DNA from: Oscillospiraceae bacterium UBA4632
GTDB lineage: Bacteria; Bacillota; Clostridia; Oscillospirales; Oscillospiraceae
DNA: 31,886 nucleotides
Direction of reading: 5' to 3'
Assembly (NCBI GenBank): GCA_002405995.1
Contig: DHMW01000042.1
Location: 25,521 to 57,406 of the forward strand
Every line of letters begins with the position of its first letter. Position 1 is the stretch's first letter. Below the pieces are notes generated by a model. The model saw only the letters and a program-made list of their open reading frames with translations. It ran no database searches and had not been told where the DNA came from. Positions 22,883 to 30,671 of the stretch are shown piece by piece. The translations under genes were made by a program, and so were the position numbers.

Positions 22883-22911
22883 ATTTTACCAAAAATGCGC
22901 GGAAACGTAAA
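22883..22911 (-). promoter_or_regulatory. Candidate SigA promoter for the recJ-to-divIC operon
   Basis: Minus strand TTTACG (22906-22911) and TAAAAT (22883-22888), 17-bp spacing. It would start near 22876, about 53 bases before the recJ GTG. It lies back to back with the SLH gene promoter. Confidence 0.5.
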
Positions 22912-22919
22912 GAGGAAAT

Positions 22920-22949
22920 TTGACGCGGCGGCGGTCTTTGTGCTACAAT
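22920..22949 (+). promoter_or_regulatory. SigA promoter for the SLH gene
   Basis: TTGACG (22920-22925), 18-bp spacer, TACAAT (22944-22949). The start near 22956 leaves a leader of about 30 bases with AGAGGGAG before the ATG at 22986. Confidence 0.65.
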
Positions 22950-22985
22950 ATTGCCCAACGACCGCCGAAAGAGGGAGAAACGGAA

Positions 22986-24152
22986 ATGAAACACTGGATC
23001 ACGCGCCTTGCGGCGCTGCTGCTGGCGCTGGCGATGACGGCATCGCTCGCCTTCGCTGCGAACGTTTCGGGCTATTCCGACGTGCCGGACGGGCACTGGG
23101 CGGCGCAGAGCGTGCGCCGCAGCACGCAGTTGGGACTTTTGCAGGGCGTCGGGAACGGAAAATTCGGGCTGAAGCAGCAGATGACGCGCGCCGCCTACGC
23201 CGCGGCGCTGTGCCGCCTGATGGGCTGGAAGACCGTCACGCCCGAAAAGGGCAGCTTCGACGATAATCAGAACACGGCGAAGTGGTACTATGCCGCTGTG
23301 GAGACCGCGGCGGCGCACGACGTATTCTCCGGCCACAGCAGGCTCTGCCGCCCGACGGACGCGATCACGCGCGAGGAGATGGCGGCGATGACCGTGCGCG
23401 CGCTGGGCTACGGCGTGCTGGCGGGCATCCTTGCCGACGCGGACGCGCAGCCGGCGCAGAGCGGCACGTCCGGCTTTGCCGGCCTGACGGCGGAGATCGG
23501 CAAAAACTGCCCCTTTGCCGACTGCACGACCAACCGCGGCTACATCGCCCTCGCCTACCGCATGGGCATCATGACGGGCGTGAACAGCAAAAATTTTGAC
23601 CCGAAGGCGACCGCCACGCGCGAGCAGGCGGCGGCGGTGCTGCTGCGCGCCTACGACCGGCTGCACGCGGATGTAAGCGTCCGGGACGCGCACTGGATCG
23701 TGACCGAGGGCGAGCCGGGCGCGCTCGACGTGCCGGGGACGGACTGCGTATTCTCCGTCTCGCTGACGGCGCGCAGGGGCGAGCAGTCCGTCAGCCCGCG
23801 CGCCGCGCTCGAGGAGGTCTACGCCGCGGCGGTGCTGGCGGGCAAGGGCGGCAGCGTGCTGCTGAGCGCGGAGCCGCTGGCACAGAAGGTGGATAAAAAG
23901 GGCGTGGTGCTCGAGGAGTCCGCCGCGCTCGGGGACGGGCAGCTTGAGCAGATGCTTGCCGACACGAAGAACACCAGCCTTCACCGCTCCACGCAGTACG
24001 AAAGCTCGTACCTCTATCACAAGAGCGGCGGCACGACGCTGTGCGTGTGGTACGAGAGCGGGGATGACCTTGCGCTCAAGACGGCGCTGTGCAGGATGCT
24101 GGGCGTAAAGACGGTCTACATCCTGCGCGAAGGTCCTGCCGCCGAAGGATAA
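22986..24152 (+). CDS. Secreted S-layer-homology (SLH) domain protein with unassigned C-terminal domain
   Basis: A 388-residue exported protein. Residues 1-24 form a signal peptide (MKHWITRLAALLLALAMTAS, cleavage likely after AFA). Three SLH repeats follow at about 30-80 (YSDVPDGHWAAQSV), 90-140 (FDDNQNTAKWYYAAVE) and 178-225 (FADCTTNRGYIALAYRMG), which would bind pyruvylated secondary wall polymer. The last ~150 residues (236-388) match no domain I recognise; they contain DCVFSVSLTAR, a helix-rich middle and TTLCVWYESGDDLALKTALC near the end. The C-terminal domain carries two cysteines about 100 residues apart. Monocistronic, with its own promoter and a shared hairpin downstream. Function beyond wall attachment is unknown. 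Confidence 0.85.
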   Translation: MKHWITRLAALLLALAMTASLAFAANVSGYSDVPDGHWAAQSVRRSTQLGLLQGVGNGKFGLKQQMTRAAYAAALCRLMGWKTVTPEKGSFDDNQNTAKWYYAAVETAAAHDVFSGHSRLCRPTDAITREEMAAMTVRALGYGVLAGILADADAQPAQSGTSGFAGLTAEIGKNCPFADCTTNRGYIALAYRMGIMTGVNSKNFDPKATATREQAAAVLLRAYDRLHADVSVRDAHWIVTEGEPGALDVPGTDCVFSVSLTARRGEQSVSPRAALEEVYAAAVLAGKGGSVLLSAEPLAQKVDKKGVVLEESAALGDGQLEQMLADTKNTSLHRSTQYESSYLYHKSGGTTLCVWYESGDDLALKTALCRMLGVKTVYILREGPAAEG

Positions 24153-24160
24153 GGGAACGA

Positions 24161-24203
24161 AAAAATGCAGAGGGATGCCTCCCGTGCGGGAGGCATCCCT
24201 CTG
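24161..24203. terminator. Bidirectional terminator, 16-bp perfect stem
   Basis: Arms 24168-24183 and 24188-24203 pair perfectly around GTGC. On the minus strand the stem is followed by ATTTTTT-like sequence (A-run 24160-24165 on plus), a good terminator for the DUF975-type gene. On the plus strand only AACTTTT follows, so termination of the SLH transcript is weaker. Confidence 0.75.
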
Positions 24204-24218
24204 AACTTTTGAAAAGGC

Positions 24219-25028
24219 TCAGCCTTCGCTGCTCCAGCCGCTGTGCGGCAGCTGCGGCTCCTCGGGCGCCGCCGTGGCGCGCAGATAAAAGCCGCAGACG
24301 GAAAGCTCGATATACGGCGTGAGGTAGAGCTGCGCTGCAAAGACGAGCACGCTCAGCAGCAGCGAGCCGAGCATGATGCCGGGGAAGCTGTCGGGCAGGA
24401 GGGCGGCGATCAGCAGCTCGTAGACGAGAAAGGCACCAAGCACCAGCAGCGACCAGCCGATGAAGCTGAGCTGGAGCACGAACAGCTGCCACTTGTAGCC
24501 GAGGGTCTGCCGCTTGCTGAGATCCAGCGCCTCCATCACGCCAAGCTCCGGATTTTGGCACAGATCCAGCATGGCAAAGGCATAGCGGTAGGAGGCGATG
24601 ATGCCCGGGATGACGAACAGCAGCGACCACAGGAAGACGAAAATGCCCTGCACGATGGTCAGCAGGATCACCTTGCCCGCGAACGAGAAGGCGTCGAACA
24701 GGCTGGTATACGGCATATGCTCGCGGCGGTGGATGCCGAGGCAGTAGCAGGTGTAGCCCGCGCTCAGCACCTGCGAAACGAGCGAGACGAGGATGCTGAC
24801 AAAAGCCAGGACAAAGCCCGCCGGGCCGGAGGAAAAGGCGGGAATGCCGGAAAAGCCGCCCGTGAACACGCCGCCGGAGACGGCGTCCACCGCGGATTCG
24901 AGCAGGCTCAGCACAACGGAGATGCCGCTCAGCAGCAGCGTCATTTTGACCGGGCTGACCGAGCCGGTGCGGATCAGCCCGCGGGCCTCGGCCTTGATCT
25001 CCCTGCGGTCAAGCTGATAGATGGGCAT
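24219..25028 (-). CDS. DUF975-type integral membrane protein
   Basis: A 269-residue protein with a short N-terminal amphipathic segment (MPIYQLDRREIKAEARG) and about six hydrophobic segments. The start, the SAGYTCYCLGIHRRE segment with FDAFSFAGKVIL, and WSLLFVIPGIIASYRYAFAMLDLCQNP are typical of the DUF975 family, common in Clostridia and of unknown function. The ATG at 25028 follows AAAGGAG at seven bases; the open frame reaching 25253 runs past the promoter and is not coding there. It is monocistronic with a strong promoter and a strong terminator. No catalytic motif is seen. Confidence 0.8.
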   Translation of the reverse strand: MPIYQLDRREIKAEARGLIRTGSVSPVKMTLLLSGISVVLSLLESAVDAVSGGVFTGGFSGIPAFSSGPAGFVLAFVSILVSLVSQVLSAGYTCYCLGIHRREHMPYTSLFDAFSFAGKVILLTIVQGIFVFLWSLLFVIPGIIASYRYAFAMLDLCQNPELGVMEALDLSKRQTLGYKWQLFVLQLSFIGWSLLVLGAFLVYELLIAALLPDSFPGIMLGSLLLSVLVFAAQLYLTPYIELSVCGFYLRATAAPEEPQLPHSGWSSEG

Positions 25029-25094
25029 GGGAACGCTCCTTTCTTTCCGGAAAAGCGGAAGCTGCGGCACAGAAAATCGGGGAAATCCGGTACC

Positions 25095-25123
25095 AGTATA
25101 GCATCCGGCTGCCGGCGCGTCAA
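25095..25123 (-). promoter_or_regulatory. SigA promoter for the DUF975-type gene
   Basis: Minus strand TTGACG (25118-25123), 17-bp spacer, TATACT (25095-25100). The 25124-25246 stretch between this and the rnf promoter holds no open frame with a ribosome binding site and no recognisable operator; it is GC-rich near 25125-25145 and A-rich after 25180. Confidence 0.75.
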
Positions 25124-25246
25124 GCCGGCCGGCGGCGCGCCGCGGCGAAAAACAACAAAGTATGCGCCTTTCCGCCGCTTTCGCCGCAAAATATGGTGGA
25201 AAATGCCAAAACAGGCAGAAAAATATCCATTGGGAAGAATATTTTC

Positions 25247-25275
25247 TGGACATTGGCGGCGAAAGGTTGTATAAT
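25247..25275 (+). promoter_or_regulatory. SigA promoter of the rnf operon
   Basis: TGGACA (25247-25252), 17-bp spacer, TATAAT (25270-25275), one base from consensus overall. The leader of about 54 bases holds no obvious riboswitch or Rex-type palindrome. Confidence 0.8.
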
Positions 25276-25335
25276 CTATCCGATTATGGAGCAGTACCCC
25301 TACTGCTCTGGCAGTATAAAGATGAGGTGAAGACT

Positions 25336-26703
25336 ATGGCACAGGCTTTCTTTGGCGGCGTTCATCCCAATGATATGAAGGCTGCCACCAATGAAAAGGC
25401 CATCGAGCAGCTTGCTGCACCTGCTCAGGTGGTCATCCCCATGTCGATGCACTTCGGCGCACCCTGCACCCCCACGGTCTCCAAGGGCGACTATGTCAAG
25501 CTTGGGCAGAAGATCGGCGAATTCAAGGGACTCGGCGCTCCCATCCACGCAAGCGTTTCCGGTACGGTCGCTGCGGTGGAGCCGCGCCCCTATTCCATGG
25601 GCGGCAAGGTCATGTCCGTCGTGATCGACAACGACTTCAAGGACGAGCTGAGCGAAGAGGTGAAGGCTCCCGCCGACCCCGACGCGCTGAGCGTGGACGA
25701 GATGGTCGAGATGGTCAAGCAGGCCGGTATCGTCGGCATGGGCGGCGCGACGTTCCCGACCCACGTCAAGATCGCGAGCGGCATCGGCAAGGTCGATACC
25801 GTGATCATCAACGGCGCGGAATGCGAGCCGTATATCACCGGCGACCACCGCGCGATGCTCGAGCGTCCCGACGAGATCATCGGCGGCTGCTGCTACCTTG
25901 CCAGGATGTTCGGCGTGGACAAGGTCGTCATCGGTGTGGAGGACAATAAGAAAAACGGCATCGACGCGCTGAATCAGGTCATCGCCGGGCAGAAGGCCCC
26001 TGTTGTGGTCGAGTCGCTGCGCTGCCGGTACCCGCAGGGCGGTGAAAAGCAGCTCTGCCAGGCCATCACCGGCAAGCAGGTGCCCCCGGGAGGCCTTCCC
26101 GCGAGCATCGGCTGCGCCGTGTTCAACATCAACACCACCATCGCCATCTACCACGCCATCAAAGAGGGGATGCCCGTGGTGCGCAAGGTCGTCACCGTGT
26201 CCGGCAGCGGCGTGGTGGAGCCGAAGAACCTCGAGTGCCCGATCGGCACCCCGGTTTCCCTGCTGTTCGACGCCTGCGGCGGGCTGAAGGATGAGACGTT
26301 CAAGCTCATCGCCGGCGGCCCGATGATGGGTATGGCGCAGGCCTCCGCCGACTTCCCTGTTGCCAAGGGCACGGGCGCGGTGCTGGCGTTCGCGGCGGAC
26401 GAGAACAAGACCTCCGACAATCCGACCTGCATCCGCTGCGGCCGCTGCGTCGAGGCGTGCCCCATGCACCTCGAGCCGCTCTACCTCTATATGTATGAGC
26501 AGAAGAACATGGTAGAAGAGCTGGAAGCCGCGCACGTGATGGACTGCATCGAGTGCGGCGCGTGCTCCTACATCTGCCCGGGCAGGCTGCACCTGACGCA
26601 CGCGTTCAAGACCGGCAAGCAGCTGGTCAAGAACGCCGCCGCCAAGGCAAAGGCCGCGGCAGAGGCCGCCAAGGCGGCCGAAGAAGCAAAGAAGGAGGCA
26701 TAA
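25336..26703 (+). CDS. rnfC: RNF complex subunit RnfC
   Basis: Peripheral subunit of the ferredoxin:NAD+ oxidoreductase ion pump, the likely NAD(H)/FMN module. The 455 residues start with FFGGVHPNDMK and contain the GxxTFPTHVK and NGAECEPYITGDHR motifs of the RnfC/NuoF-like fold, an SLBB-like region, and two 4Fe-4S sites, CIRCGRCVEACP (about 365-376) and CIECGACSYICP (about 403-414). The C-terminal ~25 residues are an Ala/Lys/Glu-rich helix. The ATG at 25336 follows GAGGTGA; the upstream frame to 25162 crosses the promoter. First gene of rnfCDGEAB, the clostridial order. Confidence 0.96.
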   Translation: MAQAFFGGVHPNDMKAATNEKAIEQLAAPAQVVIPMSMHFGAPCTPTVSKGDYVKLGQKIGEFKGLGAPIHASVSGTVAAVEPRPYSMGGKVMSVVIDNDFKDELSEEVKAPADPDALSVDEMVEMVKQAGIVGMGGATFPTHVKIASGIGKVDTVIINGAECEPYITGDHRAMLERPDEIIGGCCYLARMFGVDKVVIGVEDNKKNGIDALNQVIAGQKAPVVVESLRCRYPQGGEKQLCQAITGKQVPPGGLPASIGCAVFNINTTIAIYHAIKEGMPVVRKVVTVSGSGVVEPKNLECPIGTPVSLLFDACGGLKDETFKLIAGGPMMGMAQASADFPVAKGTGAVLAFAADENKTSDNPTCIRCGRCVEACPMHLEPLYLYMYEQKNMVEELEAAHVMDCIECGACSYICPGRLHLTHAFKTGKQLVKNAAAKAKAAAEAAKAAEEAKKEA

Positions 26704-26706
26704 GAG

Positions 26707-27726
26707 ATGTTGAACGATTATAAAGGTCTGAAGCTCATCGCTTCCTCCAACCCCCATATCCGCAGCAACGAGGATACGCGCTCGATCATGCTCGACGTGA
26801 TCATCGCGCTGTGCCCGGCGCTCGCATTCGGCGTGTGGCACTTCGGCTTCCGCATGCTGATCGCGGTGCTCGTCTCCGCGGCGTCCGCTGTGTTCTTCGA
26901 GTGGCTGTACCGCAAGCTGCTGCATAAGCCGCAGATGGTCGGCGATCTGTCCGCCGTCGTCACCGGTATGCTGCTGGCGTTCGTCTGCCCCGTGACGCTC
27001 CCGTACTGGATGCTGATCGTCGGCAACTTCTTCGCCATCTTTGTTGTCAAGCAGCTCTACGGCGGGCTTGGCAAGAACTTCCTCAACCCCGCGCTCGCCG
27101 GGCGCGCCGCGCTCGTGGCGTGCTACACCAGCCAGATGACGCACTGGATCGACTCTGCCGCGAAGGCGCCGCTGTTCGGCGGAGCTGCCGATGTGGCGAC
27201 CGCCGCCACGCCGCTGACCATGATGAAGGAAAGCGGCCTTGCCGAGATCACCGCGCAGGTTTCCCTGCGGGATATGTTCGTCGGCAACATCGGCGGCTCG
27301 ATGGGTGAGATCAGCGCGATGATGCTGCTCATCGGCGGCATCTACCTCATCCTCCGCAAGGTCATCTCCTGGCAGATCCCCGTGGCGTACATCGGCACGG
27401 TCGCCGTGCTCACGTTCCTCTTCCCGCGCGGCAACGACGCGTTGACGTGGATGCTCTACAACGTGCTCGGCGGCGGCCTGTTCCTCGGCGCGTTCTTCAT
27501 GGCGACCGACTATGTCACCTCCCCCGTGACGAAGAAGGGTCAGCTCATCTTCGGCATCGGCTGCGGTCTGATCACGGTGTTCATCCGCTACTTCGGCTCC
27601 TATCCCGAGGGCGTGTGCTACTCCATCCTGATCATGAACTGCTGCACCTGGCTCATCGACAAGTACACCAAGCCCACCCGTTTCGGCGTTGACAAGAAAG
27701 CAGCGAAGGAGGCGGCAAAGAAATGA
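26707..27726 (+). CDS. rnfD: RNF complex subunit RnfD
   Basis: Integral membrane subunit, 339 residues, carrying covalent FMN. About nine hydrophobic segments are visible, with LNPALAGRAAL and the flavin-attachment region ADVATAATPL, whose threonine matches the S/DGATxATPL site of the family. FMATDYVTSPVTKKGQ is also diagnostic. It ends in a short Lys/Ala-rich tail (DKKAAKEAAKK). The start lies three bases after the rnfC stop with GAAGGAGG overlapping the rnfC end; its stop overlaps the rnfG start by four bases (ATGA). Confidence 0.96.
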   Translation: MLNDYKGLKLIASSNPHIRSNEDTRSIMLDVIIALCPALAFGVWHFGFRMLIAVLVSAASAVFFEWLYRKLLHKPQMVGDLSAVVTGMLLAFVCPVTLPYWMLIVGNFFAIFVVKQLYGGLGKNFLNPALAGRAALVACYTSQMTHWIDSAAKAPLFGGAADVATAATPLTMMKESGLAEITAQVSLRDMFVGNIGGSMGEISAMMLLIGGIYLILRKVISWQIPVAYIGTVAVLTFLFPRGNDALTWMLYNVLGGGLFLGAFFMATDYVTSPVTKKGQLIFGIGCGLITVFIRYFGSYPEGVCYSILIMNCCTWLIDKYTKPTRFGVDKKAAKEAAKK

Positions 27727-28319
27727 GGATCGAAGGCAAATTCATTTTCAGGGTAGCCGGCACGCTCACGGCGATCTCACTGGTCGTCGCGCTGCTGCTG
27801 GGGCTGACCAATATGCTCACCGAGGATAAGATCGCCGAGATCACCCGCCAGAAGACCGAGGCGGCGCTCGCCAAGGTCGTCTCTGCGGCTGACTGCGAGT
27901 TCCCCCCTGTTGAGGACATCCCGCAGGCGGTCATCGACGCGGCGAACGAGCAGGGCGGCAAGCTGACGGAGATGTATGAGATCCTCGTCGGCGGCGAGAA
28001 TGCGGGCTATGCCTTCAAGGTCACCGCCAGCGGCTCTCAGGGCAACATCGTGATGATCGTCGGCGTGGACGCCGACCTTGCCGTCACGGGCGTTTCCATC
28101 GTCAGCAATTCCGAGACCTCCGGCATCGGCTCCAAGGTCATGGACAATGAAGCGACCTCCGCCGGCACCGGCGCGCTCGACCAGTTCGTCGGCAAGTCCG
28201 GCGCGGGCACGCTCGCCGTCAAGCAGAACATCGACGCCGTGACCGGCGCGACGGTCTCCACCAAGGGCGTGACCAAGGGCGTCAACGCCGCGCTGGCCGC
28301 CGCCGAGGCCATGAACTGA
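27723..28319 (+). CDS. rnfG: RNF complex subunit RnfG
   Basis: Single-span membrane protein of 198 residues with a large extracytoplasmic FMN-binding domain. The membrane segment is at about 10-30 (RVAGTLTAISLVVALLLGLTN) and the flavin-attachment motif DAVTGATVSTKGV, whose threonine is esterified to FMN by ApbE-type transferase, is near the C-terminus. No apbE is in the window, so it must be elsewhere. AAGGAGG precedes the ATG inside the rnfD end; four-base overlap suggests translational coupling. Confidence 0.95.
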   Translation: MRIEGKFIFRVAGTLTAISLVVALLLGLTNMLTEDKIAEITRQKTEAALAKVVSAADCEFPPVEDIPQAVIDAANEQGGKLTEMYEILVGGENAGYAFKVTASGSQGNIVMIVGVDADLAVTGVSIVSNSETSGIGSKVMDNEATSAGTGALDQFVGKSGAGTLAVKQNIDAVTGATVSTKGVTKGVNAALAAAEAMN

Positions 28320-28336
28320 GAAAGGGGGAACGATCA

Positions 28337-28966
28337 ATGAATTTCAAGAAACAGCTTAAAGACGGTCTGATCACCCAAAACCCCGTTCTGGTCCAGCTGC
28401 TGGGTATGTGCTCCACCATGGCGATCACCACCAGCATCTCCAACGGCGTCGGCATGGGCATCTCCGTTCTCATCATTCTGACGCTTTCCAACATTTTTAT
28501 CTCCGCGCTGCGCAAGATCATCCCCAACGAAGTGCGTATCGCGTGCTACATCGTCGTCATCGCGGGCTTTGTGACCATCGTTGACCTGTGCCTGCAGGCG
28601 TTCCTGCCGGATATCGCCAACAGCCTTGGCGTGTTCATCCCGCTGATCGTCGTCAACTGCATCATCCTCGGCCGCGCCGAGGCCTTTGCCAGCAAGAACT
28701 CCGTCGCCGCCTCCGCGGTGGACGGCATCTGCCAGGGCATCGGCTACACGCTGGTGCTGATCGTCATGTGCGCGTTCCGCGAGCTGTTCGGCGCGGGCAC
28801 GCTGCTGGGCTTCCAGGTGATGCCGGCTTCCTACGTTCCCGCCGGGATGCTCACGCTGCCTGTCGGCGGCTTCCTGTGCCTCGGCACGCTGATCGCCGTG
28901 ATGCAGTGGGCGCTTGCCAGGAGCGAAAAGAAGAACGCGGAGAAGAAAGAAGAGGAGGGTAAGTAA
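28337..28966 (+). CDS. rnfE: RNF complex subunit RnfE
   Basis: Six-span membrane subunit, 209 residues, paired with RnfA to hold a 2Fe-2S or similar cluster in the membrane core. Family signatures are NPVLVQLLGMCSTMAITTS, CYIVVIAGFVTIVDL and IPLIVVNCIILGRAEAFAS. The last ~15 residues are Lys/Glu-rich and cytosolic (RSEKKNAEKKEEEGK). AAAGGGGG lies before the ATG, and rnfA starts two bases after the stop. Confidence 0.96.
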   Translation: MNFKKQLKDGLITQNPVLVQLLGMCSTMAITTSISNGVGMGISVLIILTLSNIFISALRKIIPNEVRIACYIVVIAGFVTIVDLCLQAFLPDIANSLGVFIPLIVVNCIILGRAEAFASKNSVAASAVDGICQGIGYTLVLIVMCAFRELFGAGTLLGFQVMPASYVPAGMLTLPVGGFLCLGTLIAVMQWALARSEKKNAEKKEEEGK

Positions 28967-28968
28967 AA

Positions 28969-29559
28969 ATGACTGTGACAAAGCTGCTTGCTATTTCCCT
29001 CGGCGCGATCCTGACGAATAACTTCATCTTCTCGCAGTTCCTCGGCATCTGCCCGTTCCTCGGCGTTTCCAAGAAGAGCGACACGGCCGTCGGCATGGGC
29101 CTCGCCGTTACGTTCGTTATGGGCCTTGCCTCTGCGTTCTGCTACGGCGTGAATATCGTCCTTGTCAAGCTGGGGCTGGGCTACATGCAGACCGTTGCGT
29201 TCATCCTCGTCATCGCCGGTCTCGTGCAGTTTATCGAGATGTTCCTCAAAAAGTCCATGCCGACGCTCTATACGGCGCTGGGCGTGTACCTGCCGCTGAT
29301 CACCACCAACTGCGCCGTGCTCGGCGTGGTGCTGCTCAACGTGCAGAGCGACTATAACTTCATCGAGTCCGTGGTTTACGGCATCACCGGCGGCCTTGGC
29401 TTCCTGCTGGCGATCTTCCTGTTTTCCACCATCCGCGAGCGCGTGCAGTTTGCCGACTATCCCAAGGCGTTTGAGGGCTTCCCCATCGCGCTGATCACCG
29501 CAGGCCTGATCGCCCTTGCTTTCATGGGCTTCTCGGGTCTGCAGGTGTGGCCTATGTAA
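28969..29559 (+). CDS. rnfA: RNF complex subunit RnfA
   Basis: Six-span membrane subunit, 196 residues, homologous to RnfE in inverted topology. Visible signatures are NNFIFSQFLGICPFLGVSKK, LVQFIEMFLKKSMPTLYTALGVYLPLITTNCAVLG and RVQFADYPKAFEGFPIALI. The cysteines in ICPF and TNCAVLG correspond to those proposed to ligate the intramembrane cluster. GAGGAGGG precedes the ATG. Confidence 0.97.
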   Translation: MTVTKLLAISLGAILTNNFIFSQFLGICPFLGVSKKSDTAVGMGLAVTFVMGLASAFCYGVNIVLVKLGLGYMQTVAFILVIAGLVQFIEMFLKKSMPTLYTALGVYLPLITTNCAVLGVVLLNVQSDYNFIESVVYGITGGLGFLLAIFLFSTIRERVQFADYPKAFEGFPIALITAGLIALAFMGFSGLQVWPM

Positions 29560-29574
29560 GGAGGGAACTGAAGT

Positions 29575-30483
29575 ATGATGAACGTTTTATTTGCCGTCCT
29601 CGTGCTGGGCGTGATCGCTGTGATCTTCGGCCTGATCCTGTCCGTCGCCGCCAAGGTGTTTGAGGTCAAGGTCGATGAGCGTCTGCCCAAGATCCAGGAG
29701 TGCCTCGCCGGCGCCAACTGCGGCGGCTGCGGCTATCCCGGCTGCGCGGGCTGCGCCGAGGCGATCCTTGCCGGTAAGGCTCCCGTCAACGCCTGCGCTC
29801 CCGCGGGCGCAGAGGGCGCCGCGAAGATCGCCGCCATCATGGGCCTGGAAGCGCCCAGCGGCGAAAAGCAGGTCGCACATGTGATCTGCAACGGCGGCGA
29901 CGCTGCTGTGAAGAGCTTTGAATACGTCGGCCTGCACGACTGCCTTGCCGCGACGAAGGTCGCGGGCGGCCCCACCGCCTGTGCGTTCGGCTGCCTGGGC
30001 TTCGGCACCTGCGTTGCCGCCTGCCAGTTCGATGCGATCCACATCAACGACAAGGGCGTCGCCGAGGTCGATAAGGAAAAGTGCACCGACTGCGGCGCCT
30101 GCCGCGAGGCCTGCCCGCGCAAGCTGATCGTCGAGGTGCCGTACAAGCAGAAGGTGTTCGTCAACTGCGCGAACAAGGAGAAGGGCCCCGCCGTCACGAA
30201 GGTGTGCGCCAACTCCTGCATCGCCTGCGGTCTGTGCGAGCGCACCTGCAAGTTCGACGCCATCCACGTTGTGAACAACGTGGCCGTGATCGACTACAGC
30301 AAGTGCAGGAACTGCACCATGTGCGCCAAGGCCTGCCCGCGCAATGCCATCGAGCCGGTCCCGACCCCCGAGGAGAAGGAGAAGTTCAAGGCTGCGCAGA
30401 AGGCTGCCGCCGAGCGCAAGGCCGCTGCCGCCAAGGCAGCCGCCGAAGCCGCCAAGGCTGCGGAAGCGCCCAAGGCGGAATAA
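29575..30483 (+). CDS. rnfB: RNF complex subunit RnfB
   Basis: Ferredoxin-accepting subunit, 302 residues. One N-terminal membrane segment (about 4-24) is followed by the 4Fe-4S domain at 43-60 (CLAGANCGGCGYPGC) and several ferredoxin-type sites. These are a CAFGCLGFGTCVAAC segment, CTDCGACREACP, CIACGLCERTC and CRNCTMCAKACP. This multi-cluster form is typical of clostridial rather than proteobacterial RnfB. The last ~40 residues are almost only Ala, Lys and Glu. AAGGAGGG precedes the ATG; a second ATG directly follows. It is the last gene of the operon. Confidence 0.96.
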   Translation: MMNVLFAVLVLGVIAVIFGLILSVAAKVFEVKVDERLPKIQECLAGANCGGCGYPGCAGCAEAILAGKAPVNACAPAGAEGAAKIAAIMGLEAPSGEKQVAHVICNGGDAAVKSFEYVGLHDCLAATKVAGGPTACAFGCLGFGTCVAACQFDAIHINDKGVAEVDKEKCTDCGACREACPRKLIVEVPYKQKVFVNCANKEKGPAVTKVCANSCIACGLCERTCKFDAIHVVNNVAVIDYSKCRNCTMCAKACPRNAIEPVPTPEEKEKFKAAQKAAAERKAAAAKAAAEAAKAAEAPKAE

Positions 30484-30493
30484 ATGCTCCCCC

Positions 30494-30526
30494 AAAAAGA
30501 GGAACGCGCGAGCGTTCCTCTTTTTT
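30494..30526. terminator. Intrinsic terminator after rnfB
   Basis: GAGGAACGC (30499-30507) pairs with GCGTTCCTC (30512-30520), loop of four, then six Ts (30521-30526). An A-run before the stem makes it usable from both strands. Confidence 0.9.
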
Positions 30527-30535
30527 GCGCCTCCG

Positions 30536-30557
30536 AAAGCGGAAATGCCGCTTTTTT
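30536..30557 (+). terminator. Second, tandem terminator after rnfB
   Basis: AAAGCGG (30536-30542) pairs with CCGCTTT (30548-30554), five-base loop, T-run to 30557. It backs up the first terminator and isolates the hrcA promoter 33 bp downstream from rnf transcription. Confidence 0.65.
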
Positions 30558-30589
30558 CGTAGTTCACAAACTGTTTACAGTGGGAGCTA

Positions 30590-30618
30590 TTGACAATATG
30601 GAGGCGCGGTGGTACACT
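30590..30618 (+). promoter_or_regulatory. SigA promoter for hrcA-grpE
   Basis: TTGACA (30590-30595, consensus), 17-bp spacer, TACACT (30613-30618). The start would fall within or just before the CIRCE element, so HrcA binding would block initiation. Confidence 0.8.
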
Positions 30619-30622
30619 GCGT

Positions 30623-30649
30623 TTAGCACTCGGAGGAAAGGAGTGCTAA
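30623..30649. promoter_or_regulatory. CIRCE operator
   Basis: TTAGCACTC (30623-30631), nine-base spacer, GAGTGCTAA (30641-30649): a perfect match to the CIRCE inverted repeat bound by HrcA. It lies directly downstream of the -10 and 22 bp before hrcA. Confidence 0.97.
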
Positions 30650-30671
30650 AGCTACGAAGGGGGCGCGGCGT

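Noticed and set aside
25029..25335. Riboswitch or Rex operator in the gap before rnfC.
   Set aside because: The rnf leader is only about 54 bases with no conserved riboswitch core, and no TTGTTAA-N-TTAACAA-type palindrome is present; only two divergent promoters are supported.
25300..27144. Minus-strand open frame of 614 codons opposite rnfC and rnfD.
   Set aside because: Same pattern of antisense bias; rnfC and rnfD on the other strand are fully conserved.
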